Positions 1 through 11,328 of a DNA stretch of 64,000 nucleotides are shown here, in pieces. The stretch comes from [Phialemoniopsis] sp. UDSM-2020 (lineage: Eukaryota; Ascomycota; Sordariomycetes; Thyridiales; Thyridiaceae), in assembly GCA_018873225.1 (NCBI GenBank), contig JAEILZ010000001.1, positions 8,520,828 through 8,584,827 on the forward strand. The letters run 5' to 3'. Both the position numbers and the translations under genes were made by a program. Within the stretch, counting starts at the first letter, position 1, and each line of letters begins with the position of its first letter. Below the pieces are notes generated by a model that did no database searches, was not told where the DNA came from, and saw only the letters and a program-made list of their open reading frames with translations.

Positions 1-2401
1 AGGAAACCCAAGCCAAGCCGCCGAAGACGACAGATGCCGGACAACGATGATCAGTTGCGCTGTTGACAAGAAGCTAAGCCCTGGCGGTACACAGGCTCGT
101 GCTTGGTACGAGGCCGTCGCGAGCCTTGGAACACCTTAAGCTCACTGTCGACCGGAAGTGTGCCTGTCTACGCTCGCCAAGGTACCCGGTGCTGGGCGAG
201 ATGTTTTATCATAGGCAAAGGTCAGTGACAGTGCGTCCAGCTGTCCGGGATGACGACGACCCGCTCAGTGTGACTGAGAATGAGGATACTTGGGACACAC
301 ATACAAAGTGAACCGAGATTGCCAGCGAGAGCGACAGATGACTGACTATTTCTTATCTTCCAAGGACCACCTTCGTATACTACGGCAAGTATGGCCGAGG
401 AGCTGGAGTGACACGGAATGGAGGACATGTTGGGAAAGCTTTGACTTGGAAGAGTAGTTGTTGGTGCTCTGTTGGAGAGGCAATCGACATGATCATGTCG
501 ACGACAGCCGGAGATAGGTCAGAGTTCTTGATGCAGGGCTTTGTCTTTTACACCTTTTTTTTTATTTGTTTTCTTTCTCTTGACTTTCGATGTCTTTACC
601 AACAAACAGATACAGTCTCATTTTCTTGCTTGTCTCTCAAATGCGAAAATTGTGACCAGCTATGGATATCATCTGACCTCATTGTGTGAAACAAAACTTG
701 CGGAGATCCAGTGTAGACAAAGTCATCAGCAGTGTATGACGAAGGAAACCAAGAGATCCATTGAATGATGCCCAGAATATCTACAAGGAGAGCCTCACAT
801 TCCATCGAGAAATACTAGCTACGAGTCAGCACACACCCGGGGGATGGCAAAAGCTGTTAAAGAGGCTGCCCCAATCGAGCTTCGAGCACCTAAACACATG
901 ATGCCTATCGCAGCGTTATTCAATTCCCCCCCCCCAGATGACCAATCAACGGGCCAAATCTGGGGACGGACCTGCACAGAAAGTCAACTTTTGCTTTCCC
1001 GTGCGAGATGAGCCCTGCGTGTATGAAGACTTGGGCGACTGTGTATCATTTAGAAGACATGTATGGCGTCAATACGTGGTCTACAAGCCGCACGTCCTCG
1101 CTGTTCAGACGAATCCCGGGAGCCACATCAAAAGGAGTAACAGTATGGAGCCTTTGTTCGCCTGGGGTGTCAAGACGTGTCATTCTCTAAGTGCATGCTT
1201 CACAAGGTCTTGGCAATGCATTCACGTTCAACCACACGAATCAAGTTGCATGCGAGTGAACGACATCTGGAGATCGGGAGCAATTCTTGGTACCCTTACA
1301 GTAGTAGAACACTACAGGGAACGGGTAGGTGGTTGAACAGCCCGATCCCCTTGACAGCTGCGTGTAATACTTCAATTCATCTTATCATGTGATCGGCTAG
1401 TAATAGAGTGGGGTTCATCTGTGAAGGAATTGCCGTTTTGGGCGCAAACCCGTCGAACCATCTTGGCGCAACTCTGGAAGTTTAGACTACAGATGTCGAG
1501 CTGAAGTTGCTCACCGCTTACTTGCTTAGCCATCTGCCTGACACAGCCGGATTGATTTGTAATGCCCATTTCCCTCCATCCAGACGTCAAGATCACAACA
1601 ATGGGTCTACTACAATCGCTCTACAGAACACACAAAGGTCTTGATTCCTACTCGGGGCACTTGACCACTTGATACAGGGTATGAAGCGCCAACGCTCATG
1701 TGGGATACAGACCTGGAAGGTGTCTGTGACGTCAGCTTGATGGCCTCGGACATTCCTAGTCAGGATTGGTCGGTCACGGTTGATGCTTCTAAAGCCATTC
1801 ACTCCTGATACTCTAGCGCACACCGAGACGGCAACTGGAGCAGACAGTTTTTACGCAGATGGATTGCTTGTCCAACTCGGAACTTTGCCCTCTGTCATAG
1901 TATATGCTCCAGGGCTTACTAACATGCCTGGCGCATCACAATGCATCAACCTTTGCAAGCATTGCCATTGATGGGCGCCGCCGCCGAGCTCACAGCGGCA
2001 GATGTTCAGCTGCCGAGCCCATGTGGTAGAGAACTACAAGGCTCTCTTTTCGTCCAATCGACTCCCTTCTACTTTGTACGCTGTTCAGTTATTAATGAGC
2101 TGTGGGATCTTATTGACAGAAGTATCGAGAGGACTTGGGTCGAAATGATGTTCTCAAAGAATTGGAAACCAAGGCTGTGTTGAGGCATAAACAGGGGTTC
2201 GGACTGTGGAGACGGGCTTCGGTACACTCGGGCTTGGGCATGGGAAGAGAGGTTATCGGTGCCTTGGCTGACTGGCGGCTGGGATTGAATTCATGTGTGA
2301 GCCGTACAGAATGTCAACCCTTGCAAGATCGCTATGATTATGCCCTGGTATCAAGTCCTTGCCGCGGAATTCATTCCTCTTCATATGTCTGAACCTGAAT
2401 C
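1..2401. other. Gene-poor interval, no supported gene
   Basis: I find no convincing coding gene. The open frames (longest about 132 codons, near 938-1336) lack family resemblance, splice-consistent extensions and low-complexity or membrane signatures, and they overlap one another on both strands. A short C run lies near 931-938. Base composition is ordinary, so this is not an AT-rich RIP block. A decayed gene or a non-coding transcript cannot be excluded. Confidence 0.6.
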
Positions 2402-3585
2402 CTACTTGCGCCTTTCAGCTTCGTAACGAACCAGTTCCGGGATCGAGTCCACCAAGCTGCGCTGCTTAGGTTCCCATCCGAGGTACTTTCTAGCCCTATG
2501 GGCACTTCCTCTGCTGTTGAGGCCCCATGAAATCCAATCAAAGAAATCTTTGGCTTCGGCTTCCTCGTAAGTGAAGGCCCTGGTCTTCTCACCTTCGACC
2601 AGCCCTTGTCTGTGCGCCTCCTTGACGATCAGTTTGGAGATGTCACTCCAACGGTGACGGCCATTCTCGACAAGATAATACGCCCGCGGGCCCCAGAGGT
2701 CCTCTTCGTTCTCTCCAGGAGAAACCAGAGACGCCCGCGATGCCAGGGCTACGACTAGCGCAGAGAGATCGTGGACATGGATACTGTGCCACTCGGAAAG
2801 CCCAGCACCACTGATAGGCCCAACCCCTTCTTCCAAAGTTGTATTGATCATCATAGGGACCTGTCGACTTCCATTGTTGATAGGGCCGCGACCAATGCCA
2901 AAGATAGTCGGCGGGCAGACAATCGCAACCTTGACAGCCTCCGGATCTTTGGCCGCAGCAGCTAAAACGATCTGATCGACATCGCGATGGAAGGCATGAT
3001 CTGGCAGATTCAGGAGAGCGTCGACACCATCGAGGTCGTCGTATATCTGCTCGGGAATAGGCGCTTCGCCGTAGCGCTTGTGTTCCATATCATACCAACA
3101 GAGGATTCCGGCGCCGCCAATGTGAATGTAATAGCCGGGATTTGCAGCAGAATGGGTCTCACTTAGTCCAGCTGAGATAGCCCTAGCAGAAGGCTGATGG
3201 TCCGAAGAGTCGGCAGTATCTTGACAATGGCGGTAGAATGTCAGCGGAGAGCCGGGCAAAGCTTGCGGGAGGCGGAAGAAATGAATGCTGCCAACTCACG
3301 GATAACGACATCAGCTGCAGCGGCAGCATTCTTCACGAGGTCGTAGTCGTCGAGTGTACCAATGACGACTTTGACTGTGGGATGCGCTTCCTGGACCTTT
3401 TCCTCGTTTTGCTTGCTCCTCACCAAGACGGTGATCTCCCACGTCGGCTGCGCCTGTTGCAGTGCGAAGAGAGCATCACCACCAACAAAACCAGATGCGC
3501 CAGTCCTGTGGTACGTCACGTCAGTGGAAGATGCACTGCCCGAATTTGCGTGTCGCACTTACAAGAGAACTTTCTTGGTAGACAT
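2402..3585 (-). CDS. Extended/atypical SDR, NAD-dependent epimerase/dehydratase-like oxidoreductase
   Basis: Three exons, complement(2402..3219, 3300..3505, 3563..3585), give 348 residues. Exon 1 is only 23 bp and supplies the start of the Rossmann motif. After splicing the N terminus reads MSTKKVLLTGASGFVGGD, with the TGxxGxxG dinucleotide-binding motif at residues 9-16. The next strand carries VLVRSK and the D-rich turn GTLDDYD, as in NmrA/epimerase-like SDRs. A clear YxxxK active site is not visible, so this is best called an atypical extended SDR. These proteins usually act as NAD(P)-dependent reductases or epimerases on small molecules in the cytosol; the substrate is unknown. The start has no competing upstream in-frame ATG. 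It stands alone, with long gene-free DNA on both sides. Confidence 0.85.
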
Positions 3586-4829
3586 TTTGTTCGCTTCTGC
3601 CTGGAGTGTTGAGCATGGGCAAAAAGAGTCATGGTCGATGGTCCGGGTATTCGTGGCCTGTTATATGCAAGTCACTACCCTCTTCGAGGAAAGTGTTCAG
3701 CGTAGTCGGTCACTAAATTGCAGGTTGTCGTGGATAATGAGATTTGCCGAAGAGGGGCTTGGTATCCATCAAAGTGAATCCACATCACCCTGTTTAGTTC
3801 ATCGAAGTGCATGTATCAAAGTTTCGAGGTGATGTAATCACTGCTAATTATTCATCACTATCGCTTATCTGAGCCCAAGTCATGCATTTGTCAGTCAAGC
3901 TCTCAACAGAAAAAAAAAAAACCAAAAAGAATCTACATGCAGATGCTGCGAAACACTACTATGTGATGATGTCACGTCTGTCTGTGGAGAGCACAAGACG
4001 CGCTGACCATGCTCAGGCGGTGTAATGGCCTATCCACACCCATGAAGGGGTCTTCATATGCGTAATCGTCTTCATTACCACCTTTGCATACCGGTCCGTT
4101 GTCATCGGGCTTCTTTGAGACCGATGTGCGCGTCCAAGCCAGTCATTTTTCTATAGGTTTGTACAGTGATGTACACGTAGCCTGCTGCGCATCCGTCAGT
4201 ATTGGGCGGCGGAGCTTGATGCGAAGCAGACTGGCTGCCAGGCATCACGCATGTCCCTGGCTTGAACCAATTGCATTTCAAAGATGAGTGACGGGATGCC
4301 TTGAGACAGAGATGTAGTGAGTCAACCACGACCTTCGATGCATTGCAAGGGCGTGTGATTGATGCATGCTTGAGTTGCGAAAAGCACGCTCCTTGTATGG
4401 TGTCAATGTAGGTGGAACCAGCCATCTTTGGTTACACAAGCTTTTTCTCAACCCCTGAGTCAACTACCCTGCATGAATTTGCATCGCCATTTCATTAATT
4501 AGAGTCTGAGAGCGCTTCTAGCCTGAATCGGGACGCCCGCCGAGCGCGGGCTGCAGCGACAGCCGCAGGAACCAAGCCAAGCGAGATTGCGTGTGCACGA
4601 TGCCTACTTTTCGTCCCGAGGGCATGCAATTATTTTCTCTGGTTACACAGAAAATGGTACCCTGGAGCCTAGCCGCGCTGGAAAGTTTCCGGATCTGGTT
4701 GCCGTATGCCAAAATTAGAGTCCAAACTGGGACAAGAGCAGACACTCTCATGAACAAGCGGGCATGAGATGCCACCAAGCCAAAGCCGGGGTCCCGACAT
4801 TAGGGGCAAACACGGGTTTTTTCATCATG
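3586..4829. other. Intergenic, no supported gene
   Basis: About 1.2 kb separates the SDR-like gene from the secreted-protein gene. It contains short overlapping frames without family features and an A run near 3911-3921. The right end forms the promoter of the secreted-protein gene. Confidence 0.55.
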
Positions 4830-4837
4830 TATAAATA
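4830..4837 (+). promoter_or_regulatory. TATA-like box upstream of the secreted-protein gene
   Basis: TATAAATA lies about 120 bp before the ATG at 4959. The distance suits a TATA box with a short 5' leader, as is common for inducible secreted-protein genes in filamentous fungi. No experimental start site is known. Confidence 0.45.
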
Positions 4838-4958
4838 CGTCTCTACCTCCTTCAAAAATGCGACAATGCTAAGGTTGTTCCCCTAAGCTCATCGCTATTG
4901 AGATTGAGCCCGACCATAAACCGGCACCTGCGCGACATTCTTGCTTCTGGCCTTCACG

Positions 4959-5698
4959 ATGCGGAATTTCGTTTTGTTGGCGAGCCTGCCCCTCTTCGCA
5001 GCGGCCTCCCCTCTGAAATGCCGCAACAACTCGACAATCACTCCTGTTGCCCTTCCAAACGTCTGCTCGTCGTACCCTCTATACAATGAGACGAATGGCA
5101 TAGCTGGACCGTGGGTTATCGTCGCTGATTCCACAGGTGACCCGGAGATTGATGGCCACACATCCACCACCTCAGTCGCCACCGGGTACCAGCCCATATA
5201 CTGGGGTTCGGTAAGTACCCATATTCATTGCACGTTCTGACCCTGCCACTGACAGCTTCCAAACAGATTGTTATCCAGGCAGACATGTCTCTGCCCCACA
5301 CTCTCATCCGGTGCTCCGGCGATCGGCTTGAAGCCCTGGTCCACGACTATGTCTCGGTCTGCTTGCCTTACTGTACCGGGCCGCCAAGAGACCCGACTGT
5401 GGACAAGCCGCTCAACTGGCGGCCTCTCGCGATCGGCGTCACTCAGGGGCTCAACTTTCAGTCCCAGCTCGGTGCCTCCCCGAAACCCTTTGCCCACTAT
5501 GTCGACGGCGTGCGTCAGCCTGGCGTGTTTCTCGGAGCGGACATGGAGGACGGCCAGTTCTCGACGCAGTGGCTCTTTACTCCGAGCACCAATACAAGGA
5601 ACGAGAGTACCTTCTACCCTAGCAAGATCTCTGCACCAGCTTCTGAAGGAAGTACTGTGGGATTCCTCAAGATCTCCGAAGGGACAGCAGCGGAATAA
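4959..5698 (+). CDS. Small secreted protein, unknown function
   Basis: Two exons, 4959..5210 and 5267..5698, give 227 residues. The first 17 residues (MRNFVLLASLPLFAAAS) form a typical signal peptide with an AAAS-type cleavage region. The mature part has two N-glycosylation sequons (NNST region and NETN), four cysteines (CRN, VCSS, RCSG, CLPYC region) and a segment around DMSLPHTLIRCSGDRLEALVHDY. The ATG at 4959 is chosen because it begins exactly at the signal peptide. I recognise no enzyme family. Being short, secreted and single-intron, it could be an effector-like or cell-surface protein, but the sequence does not show this directly. Confidence 0.75.
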
Positions 5699-5854
5699 AG
5701 GCTCGTATGGCGCACTGGAAAGGACAATATTTCTGTCGACGAAACATTATTTTTGGATACTGAAACTTTTAATACTGAAGCTCAAACAGATGTAAATATG
5801 GTGCAGATGATTCTAACTCAAGAATAATCTACAGTTTACTTTCGCGCCAGAACT

Positions 5855-6965
5855 CTAGCGAAACGTTGTGACCTTCCCAAAAGTATCGGCCATGCCCCAG
5901 ATGCCCATGCGTAGACAGCTTAGCTGAACAATCTGTGAGTGATCCACAAAGACATTGACGTCGGCCCCAAACTCCCTGATGTACCAGTTGAAGACCTTGG
6001 GGTCTGCCGCCTCGAACATGACCTTCTCGGCCGGCAGCTCCTTGAGAATTGCCTGAATGACATCAGTGCGCCACGACGTCACGTTCTCGGTGATGCCCTC
6101 GCTCTCAATCATGATGCGCTCGACGCCGGCGTCGACGAACCGCCGGCCGAGCGCCAGCAGCTTGGACGGGTCCGACGTCCCCATGCTCTCGAGCTCCGAG
6201 GCCTGCGTGTCCCCGCCGGCGCCAAACTGGATCCCGATCTCGGGCTTGGCCTTGAGGCCGGCGTTCTGCACGCGGTCGACGAGGCGCACAAAGTCGTCGG
6301 GCGGGATGGACAGGAAGCCCGTGGAGACCTCGACGACGTCGAAGCCTAGCGACTTGCACTTGGCCAGATAGCGGTCTACGGCCGTGTGCGGGTCCGACTG
6401 CGTCAGGACGTGCTCGATCCAGCCTCCCTGGAAACAAGTGATTAGACTCGTGATAATGCAAAGAGGGTCTATGCCTTTTCTCTTTGGCGAGGATAACGCA
6501 CAGTCGACACGTAAGCCCCGTGCTCGTGAGCCAGGTCGATGAGCTCGCGCAGCTTAGCCTCGGGGAACAATGAAAAGGAGCCGCCCGCAAACTTGACTCC
6601 GTCTACATGGTGGCCCATACTGCGAATAATATCGGCTCAGCCTGGGACCTTCCGGCCAAAGAGTTGGGGAGGATGAACATGACTTGCGTTTCGAGCACAT
6701 CGCGCAGATAATTTGGACCCATCGCCGAGTAGTACGGACCCCGGATCTCGGTGACGCCCACCTTGCGCGGCTTGGGCGGTCTCGTGTTGTGGCGGATAAA
6801 GCCGAAGCCGTCATCGTCTTCAAGGAGGATCTTTGGGTTGCTTTGTGCTGATGCTTGTAGTCTAGTGCCGCTTGTGAACGGCCGGGCCGGGGAAGCGAGT
6901 ACCGCAGCCGGCAATTCGCGGCGCATTAGCGGCCGTAGCGTGCGGACGCATGTGCGGAGTGCCAT
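5855..6965 (-). CDS. Phosphosulfolactate synthase (ComA/HSA32 family) protein
   Basis: Three exons, complement(5855..6427, 6502..6619, 6688..6965), give 322 residues. After about 90 N-terminal residues (basic and Ser/Ala-rich, possibly a mitochondrial presequence) a TIM-barrel of the ComA family follows: VDGVKFAGGSF, GFDVVEVSTGFLSIP, KPEIGIQFG, ERIMIESEGIT, WRTDVI, EKVMFEA and the C-terminal DTFGK. Archaeal ComA joins phosphoenolpyruvate and sulfite to form phosphosulfolactate; the plant relative HSA32 has a heat-tolerance role, so catalysis here is inferred. Intron 1 (6620..6687) is a GC-AG intron: the donor is GCAAGT, and only this splice restores the family motif. It is next to an aminotransferase and a TauD dioxygenase on the same strand, which supports a sulfur-compound role. 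Confidence 0.88.
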
Positions 6966-7397
6966 TTCGACTGAACTGAAATGTAGAACGACAAAAATCC
7001 AAGGCAATATGCAATCAACAATATCTGAGGCCTTAATTGAGAAAAACCAACAATCATCTGTCAGTCTATCAATCAGGGAACAATCTCAAAAGGGAGCAAG
7101 AGGCAATCCTTGCGCCGTGTGAACAACGTATGACATCACCTCCGGGCCCCAGACGTGGGCCCTGCGCAATCACCGAAGCACCTGTTTTGACGTAAACATG
7201 ACGGCCAGAAACCACCCAATCAAGTGTATCTGTTCTATCTGAATGATTACTCGAGTGGAGGCGTAGGGCCTCTGGTGCCGATGAGTTCAGCTGCAAAATC
7301 ACCATTGTCCCCCCATCCGTCTCATCCATGGATACCTGGAATACCTCAACGTCTTTTCCACGACAGCGCATCTGATCAACTCCCCTCTTCACTTCTT
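6966..7397. other. Promoter of the ComA-like gene and 3' flank of the aminotransferase gene
   Basis: A 432 bp non-coding interval between two genes on the minus strand. I see no strong TATA box or inverted repeat in it. Confidence 0.5.
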
Positions 7398-8766
7398 CTA
7401 AGAGAGAACCTTGTCCAGAGCAGCGATCAATACCTTAATTTCATCCTCTGTCATTGGGTTTAGTTTCCAGCATAATTATAAGGGATCAAGGGTCTCAATT
7501 GGACTTACCAGTGTTGTAATGGACCATGCCAACCCTCACGATGCCTGTCTTGCCGAGGCCGAGGAAGTCTTCCACCAGCCTGTTCGAGTAAAAGGATCCC
7601 CATCTGAACCCTAGGTTCGAGTCTTTTTCAACCGTCTCGACCAATTCCTGAGAGTCCCATCCCTTGACTGTGAAGCTGACCGTGGCCACTCGCTTCGAAG
7701 TGTCAGCACTTCTCTCGCCGTGAACAAGTACGTCGTCCTTCGAGTTCAGATACTCGAGCAGTGCGCCCTGAAGCTTGGCCTCGTGTTTGACGATGGCCGC
7801 TTCCTTGCCTTCCATGTACTGTACCACCGCCGGCAGTGACGGGACCAGCTCATAGCTTGCTGAACCAAGCCCGAGCTTGTCCGCCAGCGATGCGCTCGGA
7901 TTGAAGAAGTGGCCAAGCGATCGCACCTGTGACTGCGCCCGCCGACCGGCCCAAAGCATAGACAGGTGCGGACCGTACACCTTGTACCACGAAAAGGCAT
8001 ACACATCGCATCCTAGCGTCTGCACGTCGATAGCCCGGTGCGGAGCATACGCGACTGCATCGACGACCACAATGGCCTGTGCGCAGGCCGAGTGTACGAG
8101 AGCCGAGATCCCGCCCACGTCGTGGATGGTGCCGAGGATGTTGCTGGCATGCGTGAAGGCAACAAGCCGCGTGCGGTCCGAAAGCAGAGGGTAAAGGCCC
8201 TCAACAGTGAGCTTGGGGTTCTCCGTGGACGAAGGACGCCACCACTTGAGGTTCAGTTGTTGTCGAGCAGCGAGATCGACCCATGGCGCGATGTTGGCCT
8301 CGTGGTCAATGGCGGAAACCACCAGCTCGTCGCCGGCGTTGAAGCTCAAGGAGTAGGAGAGATTGCGGAAGAGCTGGGTCGTCGATGGGCCAATGACTTG
8401 TTTGGCTACATGTTAGCTTGAAAGATGAAGTGAGAAGATACTATTTGAAGCATCATACCGACTTCGTCCAATGGAGCATTGACGTATTTCGCCGCTGCGG
8501 CATAGCCTGCTTTGTACTTCTCCATGGCCGCCTTGCCGGCGGTGTAAGTTGCGCCGAGCTGAACATTGGAGGTATGTAGCCAGTCGGTGATTCTATGTGA
8601 AGAACGTGAGCAGACTGGTCCAACAAACACTGACACAGCGGCAATCTTACGCTTCAGCGACACTCCCCAAGGTCTGACTGCCACCAGCATTGTCAAGGAA
8701 GATCTGGTCTGCCTTGAGTGCCGGGAAAGCGCCCCTCACCTCGTCCATGTCAAGTGCGTTGACCAT
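7398..8766 (-). CDS. Class V PLP aminotransferase, cysteine-desulfurase-like
   Basis: Four exons, complement(7398..7447, 7509..8405, 8459..8592, 8651..8766), give 398 residues. Fold-type I PLP features are visible: DNAGGSQ near the N terminus, the cofactor-binding VVVDAVAYAPH with Asp199 and His206, and the Schiff-base lysine Lys225 in SWYKVYGPH. The C terminus VGMVHYNTEDEIKVLIAALDKVL is the usual family ending and is only obtained by splicing the last short exon. Members include cysteine desulfurases, isopenicillin-N epimerase-like proteins and other lyases. The fungal 400-residue subfamily has no fixed substrate. Its place between a ComA-like synthase and a TauD dioxygenase suggests it acts on a sulfur-containing amino acid, for example C-S cleavage, but that is inference. 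Confidence 0.9.
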
Positions 8767-9250
8767 GTTGGATCCGATATCTCGTCTGTCGGTCCCTAAA
8801 AACAATAGACCTAGGAGTATGTGATGAGTCTTGTGATGACTGGAACAAAGCTGACTTTGACTTCGGACTCCGTGGTCCTTTATTTGTTGTATAAGTCTAC
8901 CTATCTATTGATACAGGCGGGGCACGCTACGTGTTGGTCAAGATGATCCGGTTTTGAGGGGTATCTCCGAGTTTGTACGGCGCTTAATGGAGGCTAATAT
9001 CTTCGAGTTGAGCGATCGATCGGGCTACTGGCCCAGTGGGCTGCATTACGCAATCAATGCATCTTTGACCCAAGTGTTGCATGCACGTACTACCCGGAGA
9101 ACATCATTATTGAAGTCATCCTTAAAGGTTTGTATGAGACAGAAACGAGTCATCAGTCGACTTTTGTACTTCAATGTATGATTCTACCCTGAAGATCCTG
9201 AGCCTCAAAGTGTGATCTCTCGAAATTGAGAATGCTCCGTAGACATGCGA
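8767..9250. other. Promoter of the class V aminotransferase, 3' flank of TauD gene
   Basis: A 484 bp non-coding stretch. It contains one CTCCGTGG octamer (8868-8875), the form bound by NirA-type regulators, about 100 bp upstream of the ATG. A degenerate 8-mer is expected several times in a window this size, so I attach little weight to it. Confidence 0.4.
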
Positions 9251-10690
9251 TTAGTGAGCGTACAAGTGCTCGTTGTCCGGGGGAGTGTAGGTTGCTTGAG
9301 TTGGAATGCCAGCAAGAGCAGTGATTCGGATGAAGTGGCGGCGATACTCCATGTTATCCAGAACAGCTGAGTGAAGCAGTACACGCTGTCAAAAACAATT
9401 AGTATGCACTCTTGACATTTGTTCAGTAGTTGGATCAGGGGCAGATACATACCTGATCCCAGACACAGACGTCGCCCTCGTTCCACTTGTATCGCGCCTG
9501 GAAGTCAGCGCCCTTGGTGACGTGGTCGCTGAGGAACTTGAGGAGCATATCGCTCTCCTCATGGCGCAGACCCTCGAAATGGGTGATGCGCTCCGGGTTG
9601 ATATAGAGCGACTTGTAGCCGGTAGACTGCGAGTCACTGTCATTAGTGTCGGGTTCTGTGACCGAAAGTCAAACTGCGAAAGACATACAAGCTGCTCGTA
9701 AACGACAGGGTGAAGAGACTCAACCTCCCGCCTCCTGCTGGCGCCACCCACTCGCGCCGCCTTGGCCGCCATAACCTTGGATGAGTGGACGGCCTTGAGT
9801 CCGCAAAGGAACTGCTTCATGGGCGGACTCAGGCGCTCATACGCCTCGACAAGCGATGCGACAGGGGTGTCTCCGCCGGTGGGGGCATCAGCCTGCATGC
9901 AGCAGAAGAAGGTGATGCCTGGAGGCTGTCGCTCCTGGGTCTGGTCGATGTGCCAAATTGCTCGGCTCAGGCGGTTGGGCCACCAGTGCTTGCGGACCGT
10001 GTTGACGTTGTCCTGGTAGACGACGGAGATTTCGGTGGAGCCAAGAGGCCGAGGCTGCACGGCGTGCTGGTGGAGCTGGCCGTAGTAGCGCACCATATCG
10101 AGCTTCCTCTCCATGGAGGTGTCACGGAAGGTCTGCTTAACCTTGTCGTTACTTGCAAAGAAGACAATGCCCTTCTTCGCGGCCAGCAGTGCGAGCTGGT
10201 CTTGGCCGGCCTTGTCCAGGGATGCCAAGTCCAGCCCCTTCACAATCACACCAACATAAGGCGTGATCTTTCAAACCTTCTGGTTAGCGACATTTCTTGA
10301 ACAATGGATATAGACCGACTGTGAGATGGGTCATCGACACAAGAGGTAGGGGGCCAACGAGAGGATCGTCTGGGATATCATGACCGCCAAGCCGAGCTCA
10401 ATGGTCTGGTCAAGGACTAGGCATCAAACGAGATTACTTACATCCTCAACCGTCACGTGGTCGTTGTAGAACACTGGCATGGCAGGGTCGGCATCCAGTG
10501 CCCGGTCATGGTAATCAAACGGCTCCGGGTCTGGAAAGGTTTCGTTGGGGTCTTTGTACGGGGCGTACTCGGGGTACTTCATGCCCTCCGTGTTGACTAG
10601 GACGGTTTTGGTCTTATCGACAGCCGCAGCGCCCTTGGCCTCGAACGTCGTGACCGATGCTGGGGCAATCGTTGTTGCACTTGGCGCCAT
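9251..10690 (-). CDS. TauD/TfdA-family Fe(II)/2-oxoglutarate dioxygenase (taurine dioxygenase-like)
   Basis: Four exons, complement(9251..9385, 9453..9626, 9689..10267, 10442..10690), give 378 residues. The iron ligands are visible: His189 and Asp191 in WHIDQ, and the distal His339 in RVLLHSAV. Arg354 in RRHFIRITALAG fits the 2-oxoglutarate salt-bridge arginine. The N-terminal KYPEYAPYKDPNETFP and ITPYVGVIVKGL segments are typical of fungal TauD-like proteins. Bacterial TauD oxidises taurine to release sulfite and aminoacetaldehyde. Fungal homologues also hydroxylate other sulfonates, sulfate esters or unrelated acids, so the substrate is open. It is transcribed divergently from an ACS-family permease with 638 bp between start codons, consistent with co-regulated uptake and oxidation. 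The first intron (174 bp) is longer than usual and could hide an extra small exon. Confidence 0.92.
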
Positions 10691-11328
10691 ACTGGTTGAT
10701 TCTGATTGATAACTCGAATTATGGGTTTCCGTGGTATTGACCGTTTGAGTCAATGCTTGAATATGGTAGATGAGTCTGAAATGTTCGTTATCTTTCTGAT
10801 GATCTGTTTGCGATATCTGCCAAGAAGATTGACAGCTTTAATTGATGCTATTTTATATACCTAATGTCTCCTCTGGTATGCTCGCGACGGCGGTTGCCAT
10901 ATCCCGTCTGCTCTTGGTGATCCGGATCCTTGTCACTTATTCCCCGGCTTTGCAAAGCCCACGGAATCTTCAATTCCGGACACTAACCGGTCACGAAAGT
11001 AAAATTGGAGACCATTTGTGGGGTAGACGGAACTCGACCGCGAGATAACAACCTTCACCAAGGCGCTAGATAAGTCCCTTTCGCTGGGGTAATGAGGGGA
11101 AGACGCGGAGGATGTGCCCGAGATAACCTTGAAACATCCAATTGGGCGCGTTGTCTTGTAATCCGGATGCTGGGAGCGTGCTTGGCTCGTTGAGTCTCGA
11201 CTCAACAGATGCTCTTAAAAGGGAGCCTTTGCTGTGCCCCGGAAACCCTTCGCAGAACAGACCATCAACATCCTATCATCGTCCGATTCAATCATCCAGT
11301 GGATTCCCGCGGAAACTCAAACATCACC
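10691..11328. promoter_or_regulatory. Divergent promoter, TauD dioxygenase / ACS permease
   Basis: This 638 bp region separates oppositely oriented start codons at 10690 and 11329. It is non-coding in all frames of useful length. The AT-rich stretch around 10849-10861 (TTTTATATACC) may serve the dioxygenase side. No perfect inverted repeat like those found further right was seen. Confidence 0.6.

Noticed and set aside
938..1336. 132-codon open frame on the plus strand in the gene-poor left part
   Set aside because: No family motif, no codon or composition signal, overlapping frames on both strands, and no splice extension; length is within chance for this GC content.
8868..8875. CTCCGTGG, a perfect NirA-type octamer before the class V aminotransferase
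   Set aside because: A degenerate 8-mer on both strands is expected several times per 64 kb, and no second copy was seen in the neighbouring promoters.
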